Source: Elmis aenea
Lineage: Eukaryota > Arthropoda > Insecta > Coleoptera > Elmidae
NCBI GenBank assembly: GCA_947652605.1
Contig: OX393576.1
Coordinates: 59,682,966 to 59,746,965, forward strand
Reading direction: 5' to 3'
Length of the DNA: 64,000 bases
In this document: positions 11,663-23,267 of the stretch, one piece after another
Layout of the letters: each line of letters opens with the position of its first letter
Position numbering within the stretch: position 1 is the stretch's first letter
The notes under the pieces: generated by a model
What the model saw: only the letters and a program-made list of their open reading frames with translations
Told to the model about the DNA's origin: nothing
Database searches by the model: none
Translations under genes and position numbers: made by a program

Positions 11663-13800
11663 ATATAAATCATAAGCAATTAAATTATGGCGCCTAATGT
11701 GTTCTGTTAAACGTCTTTTTAAAGTCAGATATTCATTAATTTAGTGCACCCTAAAAATTAAATTTAATCAATAAGTTAATAAATTATTTTTCTCGAAAAC
11801 TTATGAGCTATAAAAGCTAAATAATTACTAATCATGTTCTTAAGATCGATCCCATTAAAAAAACAATATTTATTTGCCAATACATTGCTTAATATTTAAA
11901 AAAATGTATTGACGAAGAAATGAGGTTTTTAAAATTATTCTTAATAGTCTTCGCCATTTTTCGATACTGTAAAGTGACTTAAGCCATTTTTAAAATGAAT
12001 ACTTTAAAAATTACGGAATTATTTTGATTCTGTCCGATGTGTTTTACTTTTAAGTAACGTTTGTTAAGACAGTAATTTAAGAAAATTGATGAGTAAATTA
12101 TATAATATCAGTAATTTAGAAAATGTATATCATCATAAGTATATTTTCATTATCATTTATATTTATAAAATGCAAAAGTAATATGGCAATTCCTTAGCAC
12201 ATTTTAAAACATTAGGATAACTAATTTACATAACGTATTTCATATTAAACTTTATTCATACCTGATACATTGTCTTTGATAAGAGTGATAAAGTCTTTGG
12301 ACAATTAACGTTGTTTTAAATTTTTGAAACAACTGGTAAATTGAAAGTAAATAGAAAAACATATCCATGATTAGCCATTTTCAAAATAACTCTATTTGCT
12401 CTTCTGTTCAACAATAACATTTCTATTGACAAAAATAGTAATGATTTTGAAAGTAATTGCAGGTAAAATGTTTTAAGAAAAAGAAGACCATCCATATTTG
12501 TAATCTTAAACAGTTTCAACTCATTTTTCGCAAGCAGTGACTTATTCGAAATAAACAGCTCATCTATTTTACAATGAATTACGATAAATCACTTAGAAAT
12601 TGTAAATATATATAAAATCACATATATTTATTATTTGTGATCGAATAAGAATTATTGTGGATCTTCTCAACCCACAAGAGATGGTTAGGTACACTTAATT
12701 TTACAAAAAAAAAATAATATTTAAGGGTCTCTTAGACTTAGAGCTTTCCCATTTTTTAGTTTACACATGGGAAATACACTGGGTTCACTTATTTAAAGCC
12801 TGCCAGTAAAAGCCAAATAATTATATTGGCCATATGTTTTATTTACAATTTGTTAAATATATTTTGATTTTGAAAATACAAATAAAATTTTTTCCTTTAA
12901 TTGCAATACGCTATTATTAAATTTAAAAAATTGCATACTATATAAAAATGCAGAGCGATTACGCTATTATTCTATAAAATTATAAACCATTTAGCAATTA
13001 TAACAAAACAAATTTGATTTGTTAAAATCTCTTAAGTAATATAAATTACAAAAACAGGCAAATTAATTACTCAAAATAAAATTTTGAAATGTATTTAAAG
13101 TTTACTTTAGCAAATCTATAAAAAGCAAATAATGCAATACTGTTAATTGATAAAAATATAAAATTTAAAAAAATACAGATGAGTTAACGATTTTCTATTT
13201 GTTTCTGCATATTCCAGACACAGATAAACAAATTTATTTGTTTTGCAATTAAAACAATTAAACTGCACTCGTTATTAAAATCGTTTCAGTTAACATCAAA
13301 ACGCAGAACAAAACATTAATACGGCTCAGATTTTAATAGCTTTTTTACTATCATTGAAGTACATTCAATCGCAGCTTAATTTATATAATCGAAAAAGAGA
13401 TTTATATTTAAAACCTGATAGCCAATATCAAGGAAACGTTAACATAATCTGGCTTAATGCAGCCCAACGTTAAACAGATCGATTTTCATTTAAATTACAA
13501 ATCTTTGACTCTTAAATTTCAATTCCATTTTAATTTTAAACTCTGCTGGGAAATATTATCAAGTGCGATAGCAATCGTGATTTAAAGTTGATGCAACTAA
13601 AAGAATTAACGATGAAGTTATGCAGAGCGTTATACAGTCATACGAACAAACTTTGTGACATGATTTTAAGAACAAAAAGTCGTGCCAAGCGACTCAAAAA
13701 CGTATAAAAATAGAGAAACAAATTTAAGTATATAGAACGTAACAGTTTTAAAACTAAGTGATTTTTAATTAATTTTTTTACGACCATTAATTAAAATAAT
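11663..13800. other. unc-13 intron 2, very AT-rich, no feature seen
   Basis: About 2.1 kb of low-complexity AT-rich sequence. Small ORFs such as 12316-12519 show no family resemblance. Confidence 0.35.
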
Positions 13801-13813
13801 TCTTACCATACAG

Positions 13814-13990
13814 CCTGCAAGCATAGTAAGTGGGTCCTTACGCACGGTTAGCAAACAGCACAGATTTTTAATGAAATGATTAAAATAGACTTACGTCAAA
13901 CGCTTCCTGCATGCGTAGTAAGTGAGATATAACGCACGGTAAGCAAAACGCACACTTGTCTACAAATGTCAAAGTAGACTTACGTCAAAA
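13814..13990. repeat. Two-copy tandem repeat of about 90 bp with TTACGTCA motifs
   Basis: Copy 1 (13814-13900) and copy 2 (13906-13989) share cctgca-gc-tagtaagtg, acgcacggt-agcaaa and tagacttacgtcaaa. The starts lie 92 bases apart and the ends 89 apart. Each copy ends in TTACGTCA, close to a CREB/ATF-type site. It lies in unc-13 intron 2. A regulatory role is only inferred. Confidence 0.7.
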
Positions 13991-14859
13991 TTTACAAGAC
14001 AACGTTATTACATGTCTATATTAGCCAAAAAGCCGTTAAAATCGTATGTATTATGTGATCGTAGAAAAAGTACGCTACATAACACGAGGTAAAGCAACTA
14101 TGCAACTTTTCCACTTGTGCGTAATATGCTTCATACAATTCTGGTTATGTAATATAAGTAAGTACTAGAATTATTAGACGAAACTTTGTTGTCCTGGGTA
14201 ACTATTCCGGAAGTAAAGAGCTGAACGTATTTTATAAACGCAAATGATTTACTGCATTATTTTACAATTTATTCGAGACTAATTGGCCAGTGAATAATTA
14301 TAATTAATTTTTTTGCTTATCAGGTGACAGAGCATGTTTACATGTGGGGCGGTACAGCCCCACAGATTAAATGTTATTCTGCTAATTAATCTCGTAGGAT
14401 TAGCGCTGCTTTATAAAACACATTGTGCGCCTAGTTTTTTACGCTGAATTAGTTAGGTAAATGGTTTTTACGTTTGTCTGATGGAGGTTTCCCATCCGCT
14501 AGATCCAATGAGTCTGTTGATAAGTGAATTGGATTGTGAAACTCTCTCCAGAATAGCATCGTTCATATAATTCGGTTTGGAATCCCAAATTCGCCGGTAT
14601 TATGGCAATCCCAAACGAATAATTAATTTGGTACTTGCGAAATTTTGACAGTAACGATGAAATATAAATTTAGGATCAATATATCAGATATTTTACTCAC
14701 ACACATTATAACAACAGTAAATCTCCAACGTCTTACAGAAGAGAGCTGCTATTTTTTCTCTGAATTTAAAATTATATTATAGAACGAAAGTTAATGTAAA
14801 TCGAACTAAATGACAATTATTATTTATTATTAAAGTACTAGCAGTTACCTAGCAGTTAG
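13991..14859. other. Intronic sequence, no gene seen
   Basis: There is a small hairpin tggggcggtacagcccca at about 14345-14362. Otherwise I recognise nothing in this stretch. Confidence 0.3.
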
Positions 14860-15100
14860 CCCGTCCTAGGACGGGATTGTCAAGTATGACATAAGTCAAC
14901 CCGCGTTACAGATTACTATAATAACTTTACAGATTACTATACTGTAATAACATAACATCAAGATGATTGTCAAGTATGACATAAGTCAACCCGTAGCTAT
15001 ATTCATGAGTTATAGAGTCACAGATAGACAGAGTCAGGCTGGACTTCTATATATTTATTATTATTATTATTAATTATTAATTATTAATCACTTCATTTCC
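14860..15100. mobile_element. Possible retroelement 3' end with TTA-rich tail
   Basis: It opens with the perfect 16-bp palindrome CCCGTCCTAGGACGGG (14860-14875). A 29-base direct repeat starting gattgtcaagtatgacataa follows at 14875-14903 and 14965-14993. A segment gagtcacagatagacagagt is followed by caggctggacttctatatat. It ends in a run of TTA/TTAATTA units (15053-15093). A unique 3' part ending in a short-unit tail is typical of SINE or non-LTR insertions, but I cannot name the family. Confidence 0.4.
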
Positions 15101-15631
15101 ATAGCGCCAACACCACACTGACATTGACATAAATAAAATTATAACCTGAAAAAGAAATAAGTATATTTAATGTTAATTTTTGTACCATTCTTAGACTTTT
15201 ATACAAAATGCTACATTAAAATTAAATTATTTGATAAGAATATTGACGCAATTTTAGTTTATTAAGAGTTTAAGTTAAAAAACGTAAATTTTACAATTTG
15301 ATTTTAGTATTAATAATACCAGCTCAATGTGGTTAGTATGAGTGTTTTCTTTAAAAAAAAACTTAAACCGACCTTTAACCTCATGGTTTTCTCAGGGTCA
15401 GATTAAAGGTTGGTTAAAATGTTGTTTTTTTTAGAACCTATTGTGATTAGCACTAATATTCAACGGATTTATCACATGAACCGTAACATATAGTTAAACA
15501 ATAAATAATTGTTTTAAAAACTACATACATAGGTAGGTAGGTACATGATTTTTAGGAAACTAAATGTTGTAAGATCAAAATGAACCAAAACCCGAAAAGA
15601 TGTATGTTTTCATTGAGTACGTTCTTAGGAC

Positions 15632-15632
<1 letters not shown>
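15094..15632. other. Intronic sequence, no gene seen
   Basis: AT-rich spacer between two TTA-type repeat tracts. I recognised no coding or structured element. Confidence 0.3.
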
Positions 15633-15676
<44 letters not shown>

Positions 15677-15684
15677 TTTTTTAA

Positions 15685-15718
<34 letters not shown>
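15633..15718. repeat. (ATT)n microsatellite
   Basis: Two runs of ATT units are separated by a T-run and aatatt. This is simple-sequence DNA in unc-13 intron 2 and is probably length-polymorphic. Confidence 0.95.
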
Positions 15719-16620
15719 ATATTCATGTAACGTAATTTACTAACTCTTAAAAGTGGTATTCCTGGATTTGTTAAAAAATTGGTCTATAATAAGAATTTTA
15801 AACAATATCATAAAAGATTTGCTAACCTCAAAGCCACAAATATGGAAAATTGAGTATACAAGTAAAAATTAAATAACAGAGTTCAAAATAGTATAAAGCT
15901 GTTAAAATATCGTTTATTAAAATATTATGGTGACAGCTGTAATTTTTTAAGAGTAACTTCATCTGTAATACAATTTATTTAAAACTATTGTACCTTTTAC
16001 TTAAAGAAATGCTGGGCCAGCCTTAAGATTTTTTCGTTCGTAATTTTAGTAAAATAAGATTGCTGTCTTAAAACTGGTTTTGTATTTTTTACAAGAACTG
16101 TTTTATAAAAGTGATAAGTGTCTTATTTATATTACATAAACGAATCACAGAAATAATCTTTTCATATTAATTTTATTTACTGACATACTTTTAAAGAAAA
16201 TTTTAAATCATTACTTACATATTATATTAAGCAATCGGATTGTGAAGTTATGTAAAGAAGCTTGACAACCCACTCGTAAGAAAGCCTATTGAATAGATCA
16301 TTTAGGTTACATTGGGGCAAAGATAACTCTGCATTTCAAATGATAATCTTGAGAATATTCTGAAAGTTGGGTAAAGCTGCGTTTTAAACATGCACGACTC
16401 ATTTAAAATTTATTGAATAAGAAAACAAATTCGCCTATTATGCAAAGTATGTCCTTACAAAAATACAAATGCGAGCAGGTATTGTTGTTGTAAAAAAATT
16501 TGGATTAAGCATGAGGTTATTATTTTTGGGTAAATTGGTTTCTTTCATGAAGTTTTAACCTTTGTTATTTACGTAAGAACTTTATAACTAAAACATGTTA
16601 AGAAAGGAGTTTGTACATAC
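15719..16620. other. unc-13 intron 2 next to the microexon
   Basis: No feature is recognised apart from the donor of exon 2 at the right edge. Confidence 0.35.
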
Positions 16621-16650
16621 CTTGAGCTCCAACGTAACGAGCCTTTTTAA
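16621..16650 (-). CDS. unc-13: unc-13 coding exon 2, a 30-nt microexon (C2A strand 1 to loop 1)
   Basis: The segment is bounded by a strong acceptor (rc tttttttgtttcag) and a strong donor (CAAG|gtatgt). It has two bases, nine codons and one base: (V)KKARYVGAQ(A). KKA-R/K-x-x-GAQ is the N-terminal motif of Munc13 C2A. The phases fit exactly with exon 1 (ends in one base G, giving Val) and exon 3 (starts CA, giving Ala). At 30 nt it is too short for ordinary gene finders. It lies between an intron of about 2.2 kb on the 5' side and one of about 11.7 kb on the 3' side. Skipping it would keep the frame length but remove part of the first C2 strand. Confidence 0.9.
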
Positions 16651-17199
16651 CTGAAACAAAAAAAGCATATTTAGTAATGTAGTACATGTTTTTTTATATT
16701 AAACATGTTTATAGATTTGCACATGGATTTTAAACAATCGTAAAAAAATGGTTTGGACAAAAACTAAAGTGTGAAGGATCAACTTCAAGTATTGGTTTGC
16801 TAATATTCAAAGTTTTTCACATGTAAATTATTTTTAACGACCATAACACAAAAAAAAAACTCTACAATACTTTAAGATCATTTTTCACTATACATTTTTA
16901 TGCACAAAATTTTGTGTAGAAAGCAGAAACCTTTGCGTATTTCATTACAAGTAAAAAGTTGCTATTGGTTTTTGTAAGATGTGTTATTTACAGTGTACAC
17001 TGTACAACATTGTTGTTATGTCATCAAGAAAATTTTATTTAATTTACCCTTTAAGAACCAACAATTGATATAATAAGATTTTTATCATTATTATTGTTTG
17101 TTTGCTGTAAAAAATATAGACAAACTAATAAAAAAAAGTATCGACAAATTAATTTTTAAAGAAACAAATTAACTGCTTTAATCTAATACCTGTATCTTC

Positions 17200-17690
17200 C
17201 GTTTTCACCTGCAGTTAATTGAAAAATCATGGCAATTGCTGTCGTGAGCATACTTATTCGGATACTCCTTACTTTTTGATAGCAAATTATCATTATGAAA
17301 TTCTAAAAACTTTATAAGGCAACTTATTTGAAACAGAAATGTTATTTTTTTCCACCTTAGCTTTTCCTACATCTTCAGGCAAAGAAATGTAAGTCGGATG
17401 TATTTTTTTCCAGCATGAAAGGTTTAATGATTCTGTATTCTTAACAGTCTTTTTATTTTTCTTCCTTTTCTATTCGTCATCAAAACGCTTCTCAGGCATG
17501 TTTATTTTATCATTAAAAGATTCAGCCATTTCCAATATGTTTTGATCTTCCATAAGTAAATCGTCATTCAGGTGTTCTTCATCAGGTAGGTAATTCATCT
17601 ACGCAATAAATATCGGCTGATTCAGTAGCAACTATATCTTCATCTTCTAATGCAGCAAGCGTTTCATACAATCAGTGGTTTTAGATATGG
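17200..17690 (-). pseudogene. piggyBac-type transposase, N-terminal fragment
   Basis: On the minus strand from about 17680 the reading gives ETLAALEDEDIVATESADIY, then after a frameshift DEEHLNDDLLMEDQN, a basic K/R stretch, and CWKKIHPTYISLPEDV. Further on comes YAHDSNCHDFSIN. This order, an acidic N-terminal region with ESADIY, a W-KK-P-Y segment and a YA-...-HDFS segment, is that of piggyBac-derived (PGBD) proteins. There are stops and at least two frameshifts. The catalytic core and C-terminus are absent. The fragment lies in the intron between unc-13 exons 1 and 2, in the same orientation. The 19-nt splice-like segment at 17190-17208 next to it is more likely part of this relic. Confidence 0.6.
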
Positions 17691-18885
17691 TTCGACATTA
17701 CCTAATGATAGGTAAGAAAATCTAATTTTACCCAGTTGACTTTTACCGTCATAATTATCTCTAGTTATTGTGTTTATTACTTGATATGACTTAATTTTGT
17801 ATTACTTGATATTAATTTTTAGTACTCGATCTTAGTACGTGAAGTTTGCACAATTTTATCATTCATATTGCCTTGTTTTCATAAAATAAAACACAAAAAA
17901 ACAACTAATTAAGAACCTACAGATAATCAGCAATGGTGCGGGAACGCAACATTATTATAAAACTTATAAAACCAAAACCATTACAGTTTTTTATTAAATT
18001 AAAATCAAGATAACATACTTTAATGTTTAAAGTTAAAAAAAAATATTTTTGCAATATTCGTAAAAACGTGTTTAAAAATTTATAAACACTGCAAAAAGTG
18101 TGTTTCAAATTATAGAAAATTTGTTTTCTTTAAAAAATTATAGCTTAACGTTATTAATTTAGAGAAAAAACATCAGGTGTCTATTGTATCTTGTTTATTA
18201 ACCTCAATCTTAAACACAAAAAATACATATTTTCGGTTTTTTTCATGGCGTTAAATTTTTTTTGATAAATGTTGCGTTTTTGTAACGTTGGTCCTTAATG
18301 GGCTAATGTAAAAATAGTGGGTATTTTATGTCGATAATGTATTAAAATTCATTTTATTATAATTTGACCGAAGATGTTTCTTACCACAAATTTGTTGAAG
18401 CTATTCCTAGCTCTTATTGAAACACATAAACGATAAACACAGCTACGCACCAAATGTAATCATTTAAATTTAACCCACAGATATGTTAAAACGTAAAAGT
18501 AAAAAATCCATACAGAAAAATGACGCACATAACACCTTTTGAATAATAAACCATCCAATACCATACACCTCATTAGCCTAATCACCATTGCTCACATGAA
18601 ATATTGTAAAAGCACTAAATCTTGATTTTTATGTCTAATCAATATCCGACTATTTTTATTGTTACATAGTTTCTGCACATCTGGGTCAAAATTAATATCA
18701 TCTGATGTAACAAACAGCGGTTTTTAAACTTATAAAACAAGTCCCTGGTTTGCAATATGACGCTCAGGGTGATATCTATAACGTAAAAACTCTTACGCCA
18801 GGCTACACTTTAATGCTTTGCGTCAAAATATTTGTAGGAAATGTAGTAGAAAAATCGTCCATCAAAGAAAAAAGTTTAACCTTAC
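17691..18885. other. unc-13 intron 1 sequence, no gene seen
   Basis: AT-rich sequence up to the donor of unc-13 exon 1. The 63-residue minus ORF at 17917-18108 has no recognisable features. Confidence 0.35.
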
Positions 18886-18910
18886 CAACGGATAGGACGC
18901 GAACGTACAT
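18886..18910 (-). CDS. unc-13: unc-13 coding exon 1 (start codon and first C2A strand)
   Basis: The sequence reads ATG, then Y-V-R-V-L-S-V and one base G, followed by a strong donor (rc cttac, GTAAGG). Joined to the microexon it gives MYVRVLSV-VKKARYVGAQ. This lines up with the vertebrate Munc13 N-terminus, where Met and a short hydrophobic strand directly precede KKA. The chosen ATG is therefore the likely protein start. An acceptor-like sequence (rc gcatttctag) ends at 18921, so the exon may be 35 nt (18886-18920), with ten bases of 5' UTR spliced from an upstream non-coding exon. A competing start at 32954-32969 fits the phase but matches the C2 strand less well. Transcript data would settle the choice. 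Confidence 0.75.
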
Positions 18911-18920
18911 TATTAAATAA

Positions 18921-19352
18921 CTAGAAATGCTACAGTAAATAAAATTACATATTCAACGGGGAAAGAATAGTATAAAAAATCGGTTGTCAAAACACAATAC
19001 TAAGGTACATATTTATGTAATTTCAATTAAATTTTTACTAGCAATATGTTTATGAAAGCTCTTTGTAATATTAACAAAATTCGCTCAATTGTGCACATTT
19101 ACATAAACAGAAAACACAGACAACCAATATTGGAAAATATGTGCTGATAATGATGAAACAAGAAACAAAAAATATCTAATAAGTTTTCCGAAACAAGACA
19201 AATATGTCTTACCTTTAAGGTTCAACACAATGTGTGTAAAAAGTTCTGTAATAGTCATGTCATGTTTTTCAATAACAACGATAAGATTTTAAAATAAAAT
19301 AAAACAAAAACAATTTAAAAGACAACCAAAAATTTTGTTAAATTTTGAAGCA
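18921..19352. other. Region just upstream of unc-13 coding exon 1
   Basis: It begins with the acceptor-like rc gcatttctag, suggesting an upstream 5' UTR exon. I cannot place a promoter here. Confidence 0.3.
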
Positions 19353-20077
19353 TACAGGGTGTTTCATAATTGAATGCTGATCCTTAAGGGTGTTATTCCT
19401 TGGGTGATTTTAAGAAAAAAAGTTCATATTAATGTAGGTCCGCAACCGCCGTATTTTTGAGATACAGGGTGTTTTTTGAATTCTAGTAGGTAGGTACTAA
19501 CTAGGTATAAAAACACATTTTTTTCAGAAAAAAAATGGTTCTGTTTCTACCAATGGCGTCCGTACTAGCATGTCCTTAAATGTATTTACTTGATTATTAT
19601 AAATTAAAACTAAAGTGAAATGTACTCTTTTACTCTTCAAGAATACCTAATAGCCTTTTATTTTTTTACTCGAAAACCGTTCGTCGGACAAAAAAAGTCA
19701 AGAGGCCATTTTTACTAAGAGATAAAGCAAAATTATAAAAATAACATTTACTTTCAAAAAAAACAGAGGCGTATCATTTTTTTCCTTAAAAATATTCAAG
19801 GACATGTTAGTACGGACGCCATTGGTAGAAAAAGAGCAATTTTTTTTTCTGAAAAAAATGTGCTTTTATGCCTAGTTAGTACCTACTAAAATTCAAAAAA
19901 ATATCTAAAGTTGCATCAAAAATATTACGAAAAAACCGATATATTTTTCAACTTTTACCACCCTGTATCTCAAAAATACGGCGGTTGCGGACCCACATTG
20001 ATATGAACTTTTTTTCTTAAAATCATCCAAGGAATAATACCCGTAAGGATCAGCATTCAATTATGAAACACCCTATA
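19353..20077. mobile_element. Foldback element with TACAGGGTGTTTCATAATTG ends
   Basis: The left end tacagggtgtttcataattg and the right end caattatgaaacaccctata are inverse. The matching arms (19353-19570 and about 19795-20077) include tttctaccaatggcgtccgt with its inverse. A second inner pair, tacagggtgtt at about 19472 and accaccctgta at about 19963, sits within the arms. The right arm carries about 55 extra bases next to that inner end. No coding sequence is present. Confidence 0.85.
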
Positions 20078-20087
20078 TACGATTACA

Positions 20088-21116
20088 TTATGTTTTAAAT
20101 AAAACGTCATTTAAATAGCCACCTCGGCTTCGATTACAGGAGTTAATTTGTTGAACCCGATTTTCGATGACCTTATTAAATAAATTAGGCCCAATGCCGT
20201 TCATGCTGCCTTCGATATTCAATTTTAAATCATCAAGTTTTTTTGGTTTGTTTGAATAAACCATTGATTTCAAATAACCCCACTAAAAATAATCTAAGGG
20301 ATTTAAATCGAACTTCTTTGAGGCCATTTAACAGTTAAATTTCTTAAAATTATTGATTCACCAAACTTTTCTTTCAATAAGTTGATAGTGACATTAGCAG
20401 TATGACATGTGGCACCATCTTGTTGTAACCACACATGTCAATGAAATCAAATTCATCCAGTTTTGGCCACAAAAATTCTGTTAACATCGACCGATATCGC
20501 TCAGCGTTTAAAATATGGTCCGATGATGCCACCATGCCAAAAACCACACCATATAGTGACCTTTTGCGAATGCAAAGGCTTCTCTTGAATGTCCTGTGGA
20601 TTACACCAAAAACGACAGTTTTGCGTATTGGCAAAGCCATGTAACCAACGATGTGCTTCATCCGAAAATATTTTTTTTGGCAAAATTACAATCAATTTCA
20701 AGTTGTTCTAGAGACAAATCAGCAAACTCACGACTACTACGGTGGTCTAGTCTAGTGGCTTCAGTTCTTTGGTCAATGCAATCTTATCAGGGTGTAAACA
20801 CAAGTCTTTTCGCAAAATACGCCAATCCTTGCGAACGATTACGAATCAATAAATTTGTATCTTCTGTAATACTAACTCTTAAAGCAGCAATATTCTGCTC
20901 ACTTCTTGCATTTCGAAGTTATATTGGTGGTTTAGTATCGTGAAGAGTAAAATCTTTTTCAAATTTTGCAACGATTCGCCGAATAGCAAGCCCAGTCGAT
21001 TGATTATGCGGACTATAATTTTGACGAAGTTCACGTTGAATATTTACAAACGAACGCTTATTTTTATAAAATTTTTGGATAATTACCAAACGTTGTGCAA
21101 CCGTGTATTTAACCAT
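20088..21116 (-). pseudogene. Mariner-superfamily transposase pseudogene with DUF4817 helix-turn-helix
   Basis: The start is taken at MVKYTVAQRLVIIQKFYKNK (21116), the usual beginning of DUF4817-type transposases, not the upstream in-frame Met at 21170. The HTH region reaches about 20925. After frameshifts it continues with LEQLEID, DEAHRWLHGFANTQNCRFWC, then NAERYRSML. Next are a WPQRS...IP box (20330-20290), LKSMVYSNKPKKLDDLK and INSCNRSRGGYLNDVLFKT, with a stop at 20088. Total length is about 340 codons, normal for the family. A CCCTGTA end at 21406-21412 may be its outer right repeat. No matching left repeat remains, and the foldback 19353-20077 abuts its 3' end only 11 bp after the stop. 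Confidence 0.85.
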
Positions 21117-21412
21117 GGTGAATTGCCAGAATATACTAAAACCCGATAAAAAAATAAAAATCAATAACAAAAAAAATATATGGTTGTTATGACATTTAAA
21201 AATAATATCATTCTTATTGAAAAACCTGTTAATTTCGATTGGGGTGTTGTTTGAAAATTGAAAGTTGGTGTAGATTATAAACAGCTGTAGGTAACAAAAA
21301 CCTTTTTAAATCCTCTGTAGAAAGAATTTAGTCCTTTTAAACATTTTCTTATTCAAAGTTTTATCTCTTGTTTGAACTCGAGAACGTTCTTAAATATTTT
21401 ACACACCCTGTA

Positions 21413-23116
21413 TATTAAACTTTTTGCTAAAGCAAGATGAATGAATATTATGCCGCATTAGAAATGTATTAAATATCAGAGAGATATTTGGTTTTAAAAT
21501 TTTCTACCACAGATCACGTTATTTAGAGAGGAATTTTGTCCTAGCCCGCAGTCCGGAGATTATCATAGTAAGTAAGAATGTCCGGGTATAATCCGAGAGA
21601 TGGCAAGCCTGATACAAGTCATCCTTCAAACGTGTTATAATAATAAAACATTTACTTGACGTCAACAGCTCGAAACGAATCGGAAGTCATTCAAACAGGA
21701 TGATTTTTCTTGCGACATTATCATAAAAAGCTGAAAGTGAGAAATTAAAACTCTTAGTAGTAAAAAAGAAGCAAAAATAAACCAATATCCTGACGTAAAT
21801 GAAGTCATTAAATATGATGTTACTACCCAAGATAGACAAAATAATCGAGAAAACTAGAGAAACTTCTATAATTGTTCTGTTTTAAAACAGTTTTGGTTTA
21901 AAACAACTTTATCTTTGGACTTTTTTACCAATTATTATTTACATCAAACTTTTACAAACATGACAATAGTAATTTTAAATAATAGCTTATATTAAATACA
22001 CAAAAGTAGGAGTTATAAGTAAAACGCCAGGCCTTGAAAACTAAAATGAGTGCGGGTTTCATAAACCCTTATTATCCCCAAATTTTGCTGCTTTAAGCTG
22101 GACGTAATACTTAATCCTAAAATGGACCACTTAGCTCTAAAACCAGAGAGCACTTCGATCTTATTAACATTTTGTACATATCAGGAACAACAACTTTTTT
22201 TTTTCACTTTACACGAGCATTTTTGAATAAGTTTGTAACAACATTGCCTTGTCAAGATTAAAAAGTATTAAGGATTAAGGAGAGTTTAAAGAAAATGTAT
22301 GTAAAAAAAACGTATGAAAATAAAAGCGCGCTATTAAAATTTCTTCTCGTATAAAAGAAAAAGTTTCGTTAATATAAATGAGATTGAGGTAAATAAAAAA
22401 TCTAAGAACGTTTTAGAGTAAGAGACTGGTATTTGTTAAATGCGAAACATCTCGCATATTTACCATTGCTAGTTCGTTTCTTTTCAGTGCGTGCCGAGTG
22501 TTGACCTACAATTCAAAGAAGTTTGCGCAACGAAGTGTAAAGACCAACAATGGCACTGATAATAGTCGGTTGGCTAACATGATTTAATGCTGAAATTCAT
22601 GCCAGCTTCGTATCTGCTTTTGAAAATCGAATATTCACTGAAATTTTAGACCTAATAGCACTCTTGAAAGAGTTTCGTTTACTAAATCAATGAAATTACG
22701 GTTATCAAATGTCACCATTTCTTCACGGACTTATCTTAATATTATTTTGGTCCCAGATCTAGACCGGACAAATCGAAAAACACAACATTTTATTCTCGAA
22801 TGTAATCTAACACCAATGAGATCATCATAAAAATATCCAAGCGTGTATACATATATCAACAGCATTTTATATTTTAGCTCAAATTCTCGTTGAAAAGTAA
22901 AAAAGAAATATGTACCCACACAATACATTAAATTCTAGTACAATCAGTAATCTTAAATCTTTCTTTGGAGTTTTTAGCGATTACAATTATATTCTTTGGT
23001 TTAATGGCTTTGTTTTTATTAAACTTTTTTGTTCTCCATCATTCTATTAAAGATTCGTCTTTAACGCCCAACTGTTTTAAAGTTGCCAAGAGAATTAAGG
23101 GATTTAAAATAAAATA
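21413..23116. other. Upstream of unc-13, no gene seen
   Basis: AT-rich sequence. Short ORFs (22731-22928, 22965-23249) show no family features, and the second runs into a hAT-like element. A patch near 21540-21620 and another near 22470-22560 are less AT-rich but unassigned. Confidence 0.3.
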
Positions 23117-23267
23117 CTGTATAACAGTAGCGTACGCAAGGGGAAGGATTATTGGAATAAATCCCACCGACAATTTGAAAAGAACTAAAACTATAATTAC
23201 CGCATTTCAAAATTGCGCGACAGACTGCTTTTCCATACATATAAAATAAACTTCTATTATGTTTGTA

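Noticed and set aside
15633..15718. Regular ATT array considered as a CRISPR-like array.
   Set aside because: Simple trinucleotide repeat without spacers, and the sequence is eukaryotic.
17190..17208. 19-nt minus-strand segment between CTGCAG and GTATTAG, resembling a microexon.
   Set aside because: It does not fit the unc-13 phase and lies at the end of a piggyBac relic whose frame runs into it.
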